Shown one piece after another: positions 1 to 8,118 of a DNA stretch of 64,000 nt (positions are counted from its first letter, which is position 1; each line of letters starts with the position of its first letter). Source of the stretch: CAYSXY01 sp964435165 (GTDB lineage: Bacteria; Pseudomonadota; Alphaproteobacteria; Rickettsiales; RI-342); the NCBI GenBank assembly GCA_964435165.1, contig CAYSXY010000005.1, positions 1 through 64,000 of the forward strand, read 5' to 3'. Both the position numbers and the translations under genes were made by a program. The notes beneath the pieces were generated by a model. The model searched no databases. It was not told the DNA's origin and saw only the letters and a list, made by a program, of their open reading frames with translations.

Positions 1-1
1 G

Positions 2-1441
2 TTATCCGGCCTGGGTGCCGCCAACAGTGAGGCCATCGATGCGAAGTGTGGGCTGGCCTACGCCAACCGGTACGCTCTGTCCGGCTTTGCCGCAGGTGCC
101 AATGCCCCGATCAATTTCCATATCATTGCCAATGGCGCTGACGCGGGTGAGAGCGTCCGGTCCATTGCCGATGAGGGTCGCCCCTTTGACCGGCCGGGTG
201 ACTTTGCCGTTTTCAATCAGGTACGCTTCTGACGCGGAGAAGACGAACTTGCCGGAGGTGATGTCTACCTGACCGCCGCCGAAATAAGGAGCATAGAGGC
301 CTTTATCGACGCCGGCGATGATTTCTTCCGGTGACTGCTCACCGGCGAGCATAAAGGTATTGGTCATGCGTGGCATTGGCTGATGAGCAAAACTTTCGCG
401 CCGTCCATTGCCTGTTGGGGCGACACCCATCAGGCGGGCATTCATACGGTCCTGTATATATCCTTTAAGGATGCCGTCTTCGATTAACACGTTATGACCG
501 GTTGGGGTGCCTTCATCATCAATGGTGAGTGAGCCGCGCCGATCCGGCATGGTGCCATCATCAATAACCGTTACCCCTTTGCTGGCAACGCGCTCGCCGA
601 GCAGCCCGGCAAAGGCCGAGGTTTTTTTGCGGTTAAAGTCACCTTCCAGGCCGTGACCGACGGCTTCATGCAGCAGCACACCGGGCCAGCCCGGGCCGAG
701 CACCACCGTCATTTCCCCGGCCGGGGCATCCACTGCTTCCAGATTCACCAGCGCCTGGCGTAACGCTTCATCTGCCATGGGTTGCCATGTCTGTGGGTCG
801 GCATAATGTGCAAAACTGGTACGGCCTCCGGCTCCGGTGCTGCCGCGTTCCATGCGTCCATCCTGTTCCACCACCACGGAGATGTTCAGGCGCACCAAGG
901 GGCGTATATCCGCAACCTCATGGTCTATACGCAGAATACGCACGGCCTGCCATTCATTGGAGATGGAGGCACTGACCTGGCGAACGCGATTATCTTTGCG
1001 GCGGACATAGCTGTCGATATGTTGTAGCAGGGCCACCTTATCATTAAACGGGATGGAGGTGATCGGGTTGGCGTCACTGTAGAGTGATGTGGTTGCGGCG
1101 GCAGGTGGGGTGTCCAGCTGGATGGTACCCTCATAGCCGTCTTTAACAGCGCGGACGGTTTCCGCAGCCCGCTTAAGCGCTGCCATGTCTGCGCCGGTGG
1201 CATGGGCGTAGCCGCAGCGATCTCCGACAATGGTCCGCAGGCCAAAGCCTTGCGCCGTGTTGAAACTGGATTGTTTCAGGCGTCCATCATCAAAGCTCAG
1301 GCCCTCAGATTGATGGTATTCAAGAAAAAGCTCGCCATCATCCATGGTATGGAGCGTATCTTTTAATAAGGGTTGAACGGCATCACGGTCCAACCCTTGG
1401 CTTGAGAAGAAAAGAGAATCGGTATCGGAAAGTGTCGACAT
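2..1441 (-). CDS. tldD: TldD-type metalloprotease
   Basis: TldD is a PmbA/TldD-family zinc metalloprotease, which with TldE (PmbA) degrades or trims small peptides in the cytoplasm. The 479-aa product has the family zinc motif HEAVGH near residue 257, followed by the Gly-rich C-terminal half typical of TldD. The reading frame is open further upstream, to 1549, but the ATG at 1441 gives the usual family length of about 480 aa. The stop codon lies at the very edge of the window, so the gene is complete. It is transcribed divergently from the cytochrome oxidase operon across about 220 bp. Its partner gene tldE is not in view. Confidence 0.93.
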   Translation of the reverse strand: MSTLSDTDSLFFSSQGLDRDAVQPLLKDTLHTMDDGELFLEYHQSEGLSFDDGRLKQSSFNTAQGFGLRTIVGDRCGYAHATGADMAALKRAAETVRAVKDGYEGTIQLDTPPAAATTSLYSDANPITSIPFNDKVALLQHIDSYVRRKDNRVRQVSASISNEWQAVRILRIDHEVADIRPLVRLNISVVVEQDGRMERGSTGAGGRTSFAHYADPQTWQPMADEALRQALVNLEAVDAPAGEMTVVLGPGWPGVLLHEAVGHGLEGDFNRKKTSAFAGLLGERVASKGVTVIDDGTMPDRRGSLTIDDEGTPTGHNVLIEDGILKGYIQDRMNARLMGVAPTGNGRRESFAHQPMPRMTNTFMLAGEQSPEEIIAGVDKGLYAPYFGGGQVDITSGKFVFSASEAYLIENGKVTRPVKGATLIGNGPDALTRVSAIGNDMEIDRGIGTCGKAGQSVPVGVGQPTLRIDGLTVGGTQAG

Positions 1442-1582
1442 AAGTGAGGCGGAAGTCCGGTGATTAAGGGTGAGATCGAACGCAACAGCGATAAAGGAAA
1501 TAAAAATATTTGCGTCCCATAGTCTAGCGCAGTAAAGATATGCCGCCAAGTGAATGTTCGCCGATGTGATAGTCGGTATCGC

Positions 1583-1611
1583 TTGGATTGGCAGACCAAC
1601 TAGGTTATAAT
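1583..1611 (+). promoter_or_regulatory. Likely sigma70 promoter of the cox operon
   Basis: TTGGAT (1583-1588) and TATAAT (1606-1611) are separated by exactly 17 bp, which matches a sigma70-type promoter closely. The expected transcript start is near 1618, about 47 bp upstream of the coxB ATG. No other good candidate is visible between tldD and coxB. This is a prediction from sequence only. Confidence 0.6.
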
Positions 1612-1620
1612 GATTCTAAA
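1604..1620. promoter_or_regulatory. Possible Irr/ICE-type operator over the cox -10 box
   Basis: The reverse strand reads TTTAGAATCATTATAAC, close to the inverted repeat TTTAGAA...TTCTAAA known for Irr iron-control elements, with two mismatches in the right half. It overlaps the predicted -10 box of the cox promoter, and an irr gene lies at 30.07 kb. Binding is inferred, not shown. Confidence 0.35.
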
Positions 1621-1664
1621 GTGGAAATTAGGATGCTTCCTTTCCACCAATTCAGGAACGCCGC

Positions 1665-2537
1665 ATGATGTCTATCTGTTATCGATTTGTCTTGGTTTTA
1701 TGTGCTCTGATGAGTGTTTCACTGCTTTCTGGCGCCGCACATGCCATGTTTGCTGAAGATAATATACCCGGACAGCCGGTGGATTGGCAATTGGGTCTGC
1801 AGCTTCCTGCTACACCTGTCATGCAGCAGCTTTATGATCTGCATGATTTTCTGAATATCATCATTTTAGCGATTAGCGTTTTTGTCCTGGGTTTGCTGGT
1901 GTGGGTGATGATGCGTTACAACGCAAAGTCGAATCCTGTTCCCAGCAAAACAAGCCATAATACGTTTATCGAAATTATATGGACGGCTGTGCCGGTGATG
2001 ATTCTGGTGGTGATTGCTATTCCCACATTAAAAGTGCTTTATTTTATGGATAAGGCGGAAGATCCTGACATGACGCTCAAGGTGATCGGCCATCAATGGT
2101 ATTGGACCTATGAGTATCCGGATCATGGCATTACCTTCCAGAGCTACATGAAGCCTGATAATGAGCTGTTGCCGGGCGAGCCTCGCTTGCTGGCCGTTGA
2201 TAATCGCGTGGTCGTGCCGGTGGATACAACGGTTCAGGTGCTGATTACGGCGGCTGATGTGAATCATAACTGGGCGATTCCTGCGTTTGGTATTAAAAAG
2301 GATGCTATTCCCGGGCATGTGAACGAAACATGGTTTCATGTAACGGAGCCAGGTATCTATTATGGCCAGTGTTCTGAATTGTGCGGCGTGCGCCATGGGT
2401 TTATGCCGATTGCGGTGGAAGTGGTTGAGCGCCCGGTGTTTGATCGGTGGGTCGAGCAGGCCAAACTGGAATTTGCATCGGATCCGTCTGCAGTGGCGGC
2501 TCCGGTCGTGGCTCTGGGCGCTGAGACGGCGCAGTAA
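1665..2537 (+). CDS. coxB: Cytochrome c oxidase subunit II
   Basis: Subunit II of the aa3-type cytochrome c oxidase carries the CuA centre that accepts electrons from cytochrome c. The 290-aa product starts with a signal peptide (about residues 1-27, ending GAAHA). Two transmembrane helices follow (about 55-80 and 95-120), then a periplasmic cupredoxin domain. The CuA ligand loop CSELCGVRHGFM is intact. The subunit is of the plain type, with no fused cytochrome c domain. Two ATGs are adjacent at 1665 and 1668, and either could be the start. It is the first gene of the oxidase operon, 27 bp before coxA. Confidence 0.97.
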   Translation: MMSICYRFVLVLCALMSVSLLSGAAHAMFAEDNIPGQPVDWQLGLQLPATPVMQQLYDLHDFLNIIILAISVFVLGLLVWVMMRYNAKSNPVPSKTSHNTFIEIIWTAVPVMILVVIAIPTLKVLYFMDKAEDPDMTLKVIGHQWYWTYEYPDHGITFQSYMKPDNELLPGEPRLLAVDNRVVVPVDTTVQVLITAADVNHNWAIPAFGIKKDAIPGHVNETWFHVTEPGIYYGQCSELCGVRHGFMPIAVEVVERPVFDRWVEQAKLEFASDPSAVAAPVVALGAETAQ

Positions 2538-2564
2538 TATTTTATTCAATGAAGGGTAGAGGCT

Positions 2565-4166
2565 ATGTCTGAGGCAGCAACCATGTCACATCATGATGAC
2601 CATGCGCCAACCGGAATGAAGCGCTGGCTGTTTTCGACCAACCATAAAGATATCGGGACGATGTACCTGATTTTTGCGGCGATTGCCGGTTTGATCGGGG
2701 CAGCAATGTCGATGATTATCCGGGTGGAGTTGATGGAGCCCGGCATGCAGTATCTGGGTAGCGAAGCGGCTTCCTATCAGTTTTATAATGTGATGGTGAC
2801 GGCGCATGCGTTTGTCATGGTATTCTTTCTGATTATGCCGGCGCTGATTGGCGGATTTGGAAACTGGTTCGTGCCGATTATGATTGGCGCGCCGGATATG
2901 GCGTTTCCGCGGATGAATAATATAAGTTTCTGGCTGCTTGTTCCCGCTTTTGCTCTGCTGCTTGGCTCGGCTTTTGTCGATGGTGGGGTTGGTACTGGTT
3001 GGACGGTCTACCCACCGCTCAGCGGGCCGATTGCGCATGGTGGTATGGCGGTTGATATGGGGATTTTCGCCCTTCACCTAGCCGGAATTTCCTCCATTCT
3101 CGGTGCGATCAACTTTATCGTGACGATCTTCAACATGCGTGCCCCTGGCATGACATTGCATAAAATGCCGCTGTTTGTCTGGTCGATTCTGGTGACGGCA
3201 TTCCTGCTATTGCTGGCGGTGCCGGTGCTTGGTGGCGCTATTACCATGCTACTGACGGATCGTAATTTTGGCACCAGCTTCTTTGATCCGGCCGGTGGCG
3301 GTGATCCGATTTTGTTCCAGCACCTGTTCTGGTTCTTTGGCCATCCTGAAGTCTATATTCTCATTCTGCCGGCATTTGGTATTATGAGCGAAATCATCCC
3401 AACATTCTCACGCAAACCAATTTTTGGTTATCTGGGCATGGTCTATGCGATGGCGAGTATCGGTATTCTTGGATTCATCGTGTGGGCCCACCATATGTTC
3501 ACCGTGGGTCTGGATGTGGATACGCGCGCTTACTTCACCTTGGCGACCATGGCCATTGCCGTGCCAACCGGTATTAAAATCTTTAGCTGGATTGCCACCA
3601 TGTGGGGCGGTTCGATGACCTTCACCACGCCAATGCTGTTTTGCCTCGGATTTATTTTCCTGTTTACTGTTGGTGGGGTGACCGGAGTCGTGCTGGCCAA
3701 TGCGGCGATGGATATGAGTATGCATGATACCTATTATGTGGTGGCGCATTTCCATTACACTATGTCGCTTGGTGCGCTGTTCATGGTGTTTGCCGGATGG
3801 TATTACTGGATTGGCAAGATGTCGGGCCGTCAATATCCTGAGACACTTGGTAAAATCCATTTCTGGATGACGTTTATCGGCGTGAATGTCACCTTCTTCC
3901 CCATGCATTTCCTGGGTCTGGCTGGTATGCCGCGCCGGATTCCGGACTATCCCGATGCATTTGCCGGGTGGAATGAGGTGGCCTCTTACGGTTCCTATCT
4001 GTCAGGATTCAGCGCAATTTTCTTCCTTTATGTGGCATGGCGTACCTTCGCTGCCGGTGAGAAATGCGGTAAGAATCCATGGGGTGAAGGAGCGAAAACG
4101 CTTGAATGGACAGTGCCGTCGCCACCTGCCTTCCATACTTTCCATCATTTGCCTGAGGTGCGGTAA
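2565..4166 (+). CDS. coxA: Cytochrome c oxidase subunit I
   Basis: This is the catalytic subunit of the aa3 oxidase. It binds heme a and the heme a3-CuB site, reduces O2 to water and pumps protons across the inner membrane. The 533-aa product is normal length for the family with twelve helices. Visible ligands and channel motifs include GHPEVY (CuB His with the cross-linked Tyr), WAHHMFT (two CuB His) and VAHFHYTMS (heme a3 and heme a His). The RBS region GAAGGGTAGAGG precedes the ATG. The stop codon overlaps the ctaB start as TAATG, indicating translational coupling. Confidence 0.98.
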   Translation: MSEAATMSHHDDHAPTGMKRWLFSTNHKDIGTMYLIFAAIAGLIGAAMSMIIRVELMEPGMQYLGSEAASYQFYNVMVTAHAFVMVFFLIMPALIGGFGNWFVPIMIGAPDMAFPRMNNISFWLLVPAFALLLGSAFVDGGVGTGWTVYPPLSGPIAHGGMAVDMGIFALHLAGISSILGAINFIVTIFNMRAPGMTLHKMPLFVWSILVTAFLLLLAVPVLGGAITMLLTDRNFGTSFFDPAGGGDPILFQHLFWFFGHPEVYILILPAFGIMSEIIPTFSRKPIFGYLGMVYAMASIGILGFIVWAHHMFTVGLDVDTRAYFTLATMAIAVPTGIKIFSWIATMWGGSMTFTTPMLFCLGFIFLFTVGGVTGVVLANAAMDMSMHDTYYVVAHFHYTMSLGALFMVFAGWYYWIGKMSGRQYPETLGKIHFWMTFIGVNVTFFPMHFLGLAGMPRRIPDYPDAFAGWNEVASYGSYLSGFSAIFFLYVAWRTFAAGEKCGKNPWGEGAKTLEWTVPSPPAFHTFHHLPEVR

Positions 4167-5104
4167 TGGCTGAGTTAGCCGCATCATCAGCAGTAAGTGG
4201 CGGGGCAACAAGCCCCGCCTTGTCTATCTGGGGGCAGTCTGCTCCTTCATCGTCGGTGCGTGATTACATTGCATTGCTGAAGCCACGTGTGATGTCGCTT
4301 GTCGTATTTTGTGGCATGGTTGGCATGTTTCTGGCGCCTGGTTCTCTCCACCCGGCATTGCAGGTGGTGACGGTTCTGTGTATTGCCCTTGGAGCAGGTG
4401 CGAGTGGCGCGATTAATATGTGGTATGACCGTGATATTGATGCCCGCATGCTGCGTACATTGCACCGGCCGATTCCCTCTGGCAGGGTTGATCCGGCAGA
4501 GGCTTTGAGTTTTGGAGTTATTGTCGCATTTTTTGCCGTTATTTTGCTGGGGATGGCAACCAATTGGGTGGCTGCTTTCCTGCTGTCCTTGGCGATTGCG
4601 ACCTATATCGGTGTATATACGATTTGGCTGAAGCGCCGCACGCCACAGAATATTGTCATTGGCGGAGCAGCCGGGGCCTTTCCTCCCATGATCGGCTGGG
4701 CCGCGGTAACAGGCGGTGTGAGCATTGAGTCGCTTGTATTATTCGCAATTATTTTCTTCTGGACGCCGCCGCATTTCTGGGCGCTGGCGTTGTATCGCAG
4801 TGATGATTATGCCCGTGTGGGGGTCCCCATGTTGCCGGTAGTGGCGGGTAAAGAAACAACGCGTCGTCATATTCTCGGCTATAGCTTTCTGGTGATAGCG
4901 CTATCGGCCATGCCTTATGGTGTTGGGATGAGCGGTGTGTTTTATCTGGCTACGTCCGCCATATTGGGCGCCATCTTCATCTGGTGTGCGCTGGCAGTGC
5001 AGTATGATGAGACGGATCGCACGCCCCGGCGCTTGTTCTTTTATTCGATGGCGTATCTGTTTATGCTGTTTGCAGCACTGGTGGTTGACCGTCTGCTGGC
5101 ATAA
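4166..5104 (+). CDS. ctaB: Protoheme IX farnesyltransferase (heme O synthase)
   Basis: CtaB (CyoE) attaches a farnesyl group to heme b to make heme o, the precursor of the heme a needed by the adjacent oxidase. The 312-aa product is a polytopic UbiA-family prenyltransferase. The Asp-rich motif NMWYDRDIDARML sits near residues 87-99 and binds the Mg-diphosphate of the substrate. The first 25 residues are Ser/Ala-rich and poorly conserved. Its start codon overlaps the coxA stop. No ctaA (heme A synthase) is seen in the window, so that step must be encoded elsewhere. Confidence 0.95.
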   Translation: MAELAASSAVSGGATSPALSIWGQSAPSSSVRDYIALLKPRVMSLVVFCGMVGMFLAPGSLHPALQVVTVLCIALGAGASGAINMWYDRDIDARMLRTLHRPIPSGRVDPAEALSFGVIVAFFAVILLGMATNWVAAFLLSLAIATYIGVYTIWLKRRTPQNIVIGGAAGAFPPMIGWAAVTGGVSIESLVLFAIIFFWTPPHFWALALYRSDDYARVGVPMLPVVAGKETTRRHILGYSFLVIALSAMPYGVGMSGVFYLATSAILGAIFIWCALAVQYDETDRTPRRLFFYSMAYLFMLFAALVVDRLLA

Positions 5105-5135
5105 GCCGGTAGATTGATAAGAGGAGGGCGGCAAG

Positions 5136-5303
5136 ATGGACCGTGGAATGTTTGAGTTGCTCCGGGCATGTGGTGAGGTAACCGTTTATGTCATGGGTGG
5201 CAGCTTTATCTTCGGTTCGTTATTTACCATCTTAATGTTGTTGATTCTGGATATGTTCAAAGCACAGCGTTTACATCGTGCCGGTAAAAAGGATGCAGAG
5301 TGA
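5136..5303 (+). CDS. Small membrane protein in the cox operon (unknown)
   Basis: This is a 55-aa ORF with a strong upstream RBS (GAGGAGGGCGG). It has one predicted transmembrane helix (about residues 16-40, FIFGSLFTILMLLILDM core) and a basic C-terminus. The family is not recognised. It lies between ctaB and the CoxF-like ORF, and its TGA overlaps the next ATG (TGATG). That spacing and the RBS argue that it is translated. By position it could be a small oxidase subunit or an assembly helper, but this is inference from context. Confidence 0.6.
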   Translation: MDRGMFELLRACGEVTVYVMGGSFIFGSLFTILMLLILDMFKAQRLHRAGKKDAE

Positions 5304-5434
5304 TGCCGTTATCGCCCCTGCATAAACAGCAGCGCGCAAAAAATATTGTGTTACTCGTCATTTTGTTGGTGATGATGGGTATCATGGTGATGATTACAAT
5401 GATAAGGTTTCAGCCTCATGGCACCATCGTCTGA
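5303..5434 (+). CDS. coxF: CoxF-like small oxidase-associated membrane protein
   Basis: This 43-aa ORF has a short basic N-terminus (HKQQRAKN) followed by a single Met/Leu/Val-rich membrane helix. Alphaproteobacterial cox operons commonly carry a tiny CoxF protein between ctaB and ctaG with this basic-then-helix layout. The call rests mostly on position and architecture, because so short a sequence offers little else. It overlaps the preceding ORF by one base and ctaG by 17 bp, which suggests translational coupling through the row. Confidence 0.55.
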   Translation: MPLSPLHKQQRAKNIVLLVILLVMMGIMVMITMIRFQPHGTIV

Positions 5435-6026
5435 TTCTCAATCTTCTGACCACCAGAAAGATATGGCCACGCGCAATAAGCGGTTAGCGCTGAGCATGTT
5501 TATGATTGTGTTTGGTATGGTTGGCCTCTCCTTTGCTTCTGTGCCGTTATACCGCATTTTCTGTCAGATCACCGGCATTGGTGGCACCACGCAGGTTGCC
5601 GATGCAGCGCCGGATGTTGTGTTAGACCGCCGTGTCACTGTTCAATTTAACACGATGACCGCGCCTGATTTGCCCTGGAATTTTTATCCGCTGGAAAAGG
5701 CCGTCTCCATTCAGGTGGGGGAATCACGGCTGACGGCATATGAGGCAATTAATCAGAGTGATCGCTATACCGCTGGCATGGCGACCTTTAATGTTACACC
5801 GCTCAAGGCAGGAAAGTATTTTAACAAGGTGCAGTGCTTCTGCTTTGAAAATCAACCGCTGGAGGCCGGGCAAACGGCACAGTTCCCTGTTTCTTTCTTT
5901 GTTGATCCCGCTTTTGTTGATGATCCGGATATGGATGATGTGACGACAATTACCCTGTCTTACACGTTCTTTCCCTTGAAAGATAATGCATCCTCGGCTA
6001 ACCCGGTGATGGCTGCGCTGCCATAA
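5418..6026 (+). CDS. ctaG: Cytochrome c oxidase assembly protein CtaG/Cox11
   Basis: CtaG (Cox11) delivers copper to the CuB site of subunit I. The 202-aa product has a cytoplasmic N-terminus, one membrane anchor (about residues 22-44) followed by the conserved VPLYRIFCQITG segment, and a periplasmic immunoglobulin-like domain. The copper-binding motif KVQCFCFENQPL is present around residues 136-147 and both Cys are intact. The length is usual for alphaproteobacterial members. The start overlaps the CoxF-like ORF, and coxC follows after 78 bp. Confidence 0.96.
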   Translation: MAPSSDSQSSDHQKDMATRNKRLALSMFMIVFGMVGLSFASVPLYRIFCQITGIGGTTQVADAAPDVVLDRRVTVQFNTMTAPDLPWNFYPLEKAVSIQVGESRLTAYEAINQSDRYTAGMATFNVTPLKAGKYFNKVQCFCFENQPLEAGQTAQFPVSFFVDPAFVDDPDMDDVTTITLSYTFFPLKDNASSANPVMAALP

Positions 6027-6104
6027 TGGATGCATGCTGTAGCCTGTTAATAATTATCCGCTAATATACGTCTTTTATCAGTATTTTTTGTCAATGAGGT
6101 AAGC

Positions 6105-6923
6105 ATGGCGCACGGTGAACAAACACACGATTATCATTTGGTCGATCCGAGCCCCTGGCCCATCGTCATGTCATTTTCGGCATTACTGCTGGCCGCCGGG
6201 CTGTTATTGTTCATGCATGACAAACCTTTTGGCGAGGTGACGCTTGGCGCGGGCCTTATTGCTGTGCTGGCCATTATGTATACCTGGTGGCGTGATGTGG
6301 TGCGCGAAGGGATGCATGATAAAGCACACACACCAATCGTGCGCAGTGGTTTGAAGTTCGGTATGGGCCTGTTTATTGTCTCTGAAGTGATGTTTTTCTT
6401 CGTTTTCTTCTGGGCGTTTTTCAATGCGGCTTTGTTCCCCCTGGAATATCTGGATGATGTCTGGCCAGTGGGCGATGGAACCTGGCCGCCCGAAGGGATT
6501 GTGACATTTGACCCATGGCATTTGCCGCTGATGAATACCCTGATTCTGCTGCTTTCAGGCACGACGGTGACCTGGGCACACCATGCTTTGCTGCATGGTG
6601 ATCAGAAAGGTCTGATTCAAGGTCTGAGCCTTACCGTTGGTCTTGGCATCTTTTTCAGCTTTATGCAGGCTTTTGAATACAGCCATGCCGCCTTTGGTTT
6701 TACCGATGGTATTTATGCCTCAACCTTTTATATGGCGACTGGATTTCATGGTCTTCATGTTATTATCGGGACGATCTTTTTAGCGGTCTGTTTGGTGCGG
6801 GCCAAACGGGGCCAATTTTCCAAGGAACATCATCTCGGCTTTGAATTTGCCGCATGGTACTGGCATTTTGTCGATGTTGTCTGGCTGTTCCTGTTCGTCT
6901 TTATTTATGTGTGGGGCCGATGA
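6105..6923 (+). CDS. coxC: Cytochrome c oxidase subunit III
   Basis: Subunit III stabilises the aa3 oxidase and supports proton uptake, but carries no redox centre. The 272-aa product has seven helices. Family hallmarks visible include SEVMFFFVFFWAFFN, TVTWAHHALLHGD and GFHGLHVIIGTIFL, and it ends in the usual WHFVDVVWLFLF segment. A Shine-Dalgarno-like GAGGTAAGC precedes the ATG. It follows ctaG on the same strand and precedes the DUF983 gene, the usual alphaproteobacterial order. Confidence 0.98.
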   Translation: MAHGEQTHDYHLVDPSPWPIVMSFSALLLAAGLLLFMHDKPFGEVTLGAGLIAVLAIMYTWWRDVVREGMHDKAHTPIVRSGLKFGMGLFIVSEVMFFFVFFWAFFNAALFPLEYLDDVWPVGDGTWPPEGIVTFDPWHLPLMNTLILLLSGTTVTWAHHALLHGDQKGLIQGLSLTVGLGIFFSFMQAFEYSHAAFGFTDGIYASTFYMATGFHGLHVIIGTIFLAVCLVRAKRGQFSKEHHLGFEFAAWYWHFVDVVWLFLFVFIYVWGR

Positions 6924-6953
6924 GCCGCCTCGATATGTTGCATCATTCCGCCA

Positions 6954-7388
6954 ATGATGGATGAGCATCTTTCCCACGAACCACCGGATGCGCTGTGGCG
7001 CAATGGTCTCTTGTGCCGATGCCCGGCCTGTGGTGACGGAAAGCTGTTTCGTGGCTTGCTGACCGTCGCGCCGACCTGTAGTGAATGTGGTTTTGATCTG
7101 CAGTGTCATGAAGAGGGGGACGGGCCGGCCTATATTGTGATGACCATTGTCAGCCTGCTGGTCATGGCGTTGGCCATGTGGCTGGAACTGGCCTATGCGC
7201 CCCCGATATGGCTGCATATGGTATTGTGGTTGCCGTTTATCCTCCTCGTTTCGCTGCCCTTACTCCGAATATCGAAAGCGCTGCTGATTGCACATCAATA
7301 CCGACACCGACGACATAGTTTTGATCCGTCCCGTGAGGATGGTGACTGGGATGGTACCTATGTAAGAGAGAAGGACAGGCATGACTGA
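6954..7388 (+). CDS. DUF983 family membrane protein
   Basis: This 144-aa protein belongs to DUF983, which in Alphaproteobacteria is almost always encoded in the cox operon. An N-terminal zinc-ribbon-like part has two Cys pairs (CRCPAC and CSEC, about residues 17-45). Two membrane helices follow (about 62-80 and 84-105), then a charged tail. Its function is unknown; position suggests a role in oxidase biogenesis. Two ATGs (6954 and 6957) are possible starts and neither has a clear RBS. It overlaps surf1 by 8 bp. Confidence 0.85.
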   Translation: MMDEHLSHEPPDALWRNGLLCRCPACGDGKLFRGLLTVAPTCSECGFDLQCHEEGDGPAYIVMTIVSLLVMALAMWLELAYAPPIWLHMVLWLPFILLVSLPLLRISKALLIAHQYRHRRHSFDPSREDGDWDGTYVREKDRHD

Positions 7389-8118
7389 CGCGTACCCATT
7401 GCTAAAGGCACGTCCTCAATTCTGGCCAACCATGATTACCATTCCCTGTTTGTTTCTGGTGATTGGTCTGGGCGTGTGGCAAGTGCAACGGCTGGAATGG
7501 AAAACCAGCATGATTGAACAGATTGATGCGCGATTGCAGGCTGAAGCGGTGGATATTCGTTCAATTGCAGACAGTCTGCCTGCCAATCTTTTTGCGCTGG
7601 TGCAATTGCAGGGAGAATGGCTGCATGACAAAGAGGTGATTCTGGCGGGGCGTTATTATCGTAATAAGCTGGGGCATCATGTGCTCACGCCCTTACGGCT
7701 GGAGAGTGGCGAGCTGGTGGTGGTTAATCGTGGTTGGGTGCCAAAAGATCAAAAGTCACAGGAAAGCAGGCCGGAAAGTCTGACCTCCGGCGTGGTTTCG
7801 CTGGAGGGAATCGTGCAGCCGATGAACCAGCGTAATATGTTTACGCCGGAGAATAATCCGGCCAAAGGCGAATGGTATTGGGTCGAGAGAGCAGCCCTGG
7901 AAGCCTATGTCGGATCGCCGTTGCTGGACGGGTATGTCGAGCAGGTACGATTGCCCGATAGCGGTGTGAGCCTGCCGATTGCAGCGGATAAGGACGTTGA
8001 AGTACGCAATGACCATTTGATGTATGCGATTACCTGGTTTGCCATCGCCTGCTCCATGATGGTGATTTATGTCGTGTACCACCGGCAATTGTTTCGCGAT
8101 CGGACTGACGATCGCTAA
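7381..8118 (+). CDS. surf1: SURF1 family oxidase assembly factor
   Basis: Surf1 supports insertion of heme a into subunit I of the aa3 oxidase. The 245-aa product has the family layout: an N-terminal helix (about residues 18-36) and a C-terminal helix (about 215-235) flanking a periplasmic domain. That domain contains the conserved VVNRGWVP segment near residues 118-125. It overlaps the DUF983 gene upstream, and its stop overlaps the M32 peptidase start (TAATG), so all three are likely co-translated. Confidence 0.93.
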   Translation: MTDAYPLLKARPQFWPTMITIPCLFLVIGLGVWQVQRLEWKTSMIEQIDARLQAEAVDIRSIADSLPANLFALVQLQGEWLHDKEVILAGRYYRNKLGHHVLTPLRLESGELVVVNRGWVPKDQKSQESRPESLTSGVVSLEGIVQPMNQRNMFTPENNPAKGEWYWVERAALEAYVGSPLLDGYVEQVRLPDSGVSLPIAADKDVEVRNDHLMYAITWFAIACSMMVIYVVYHRQLFRDRTDDR

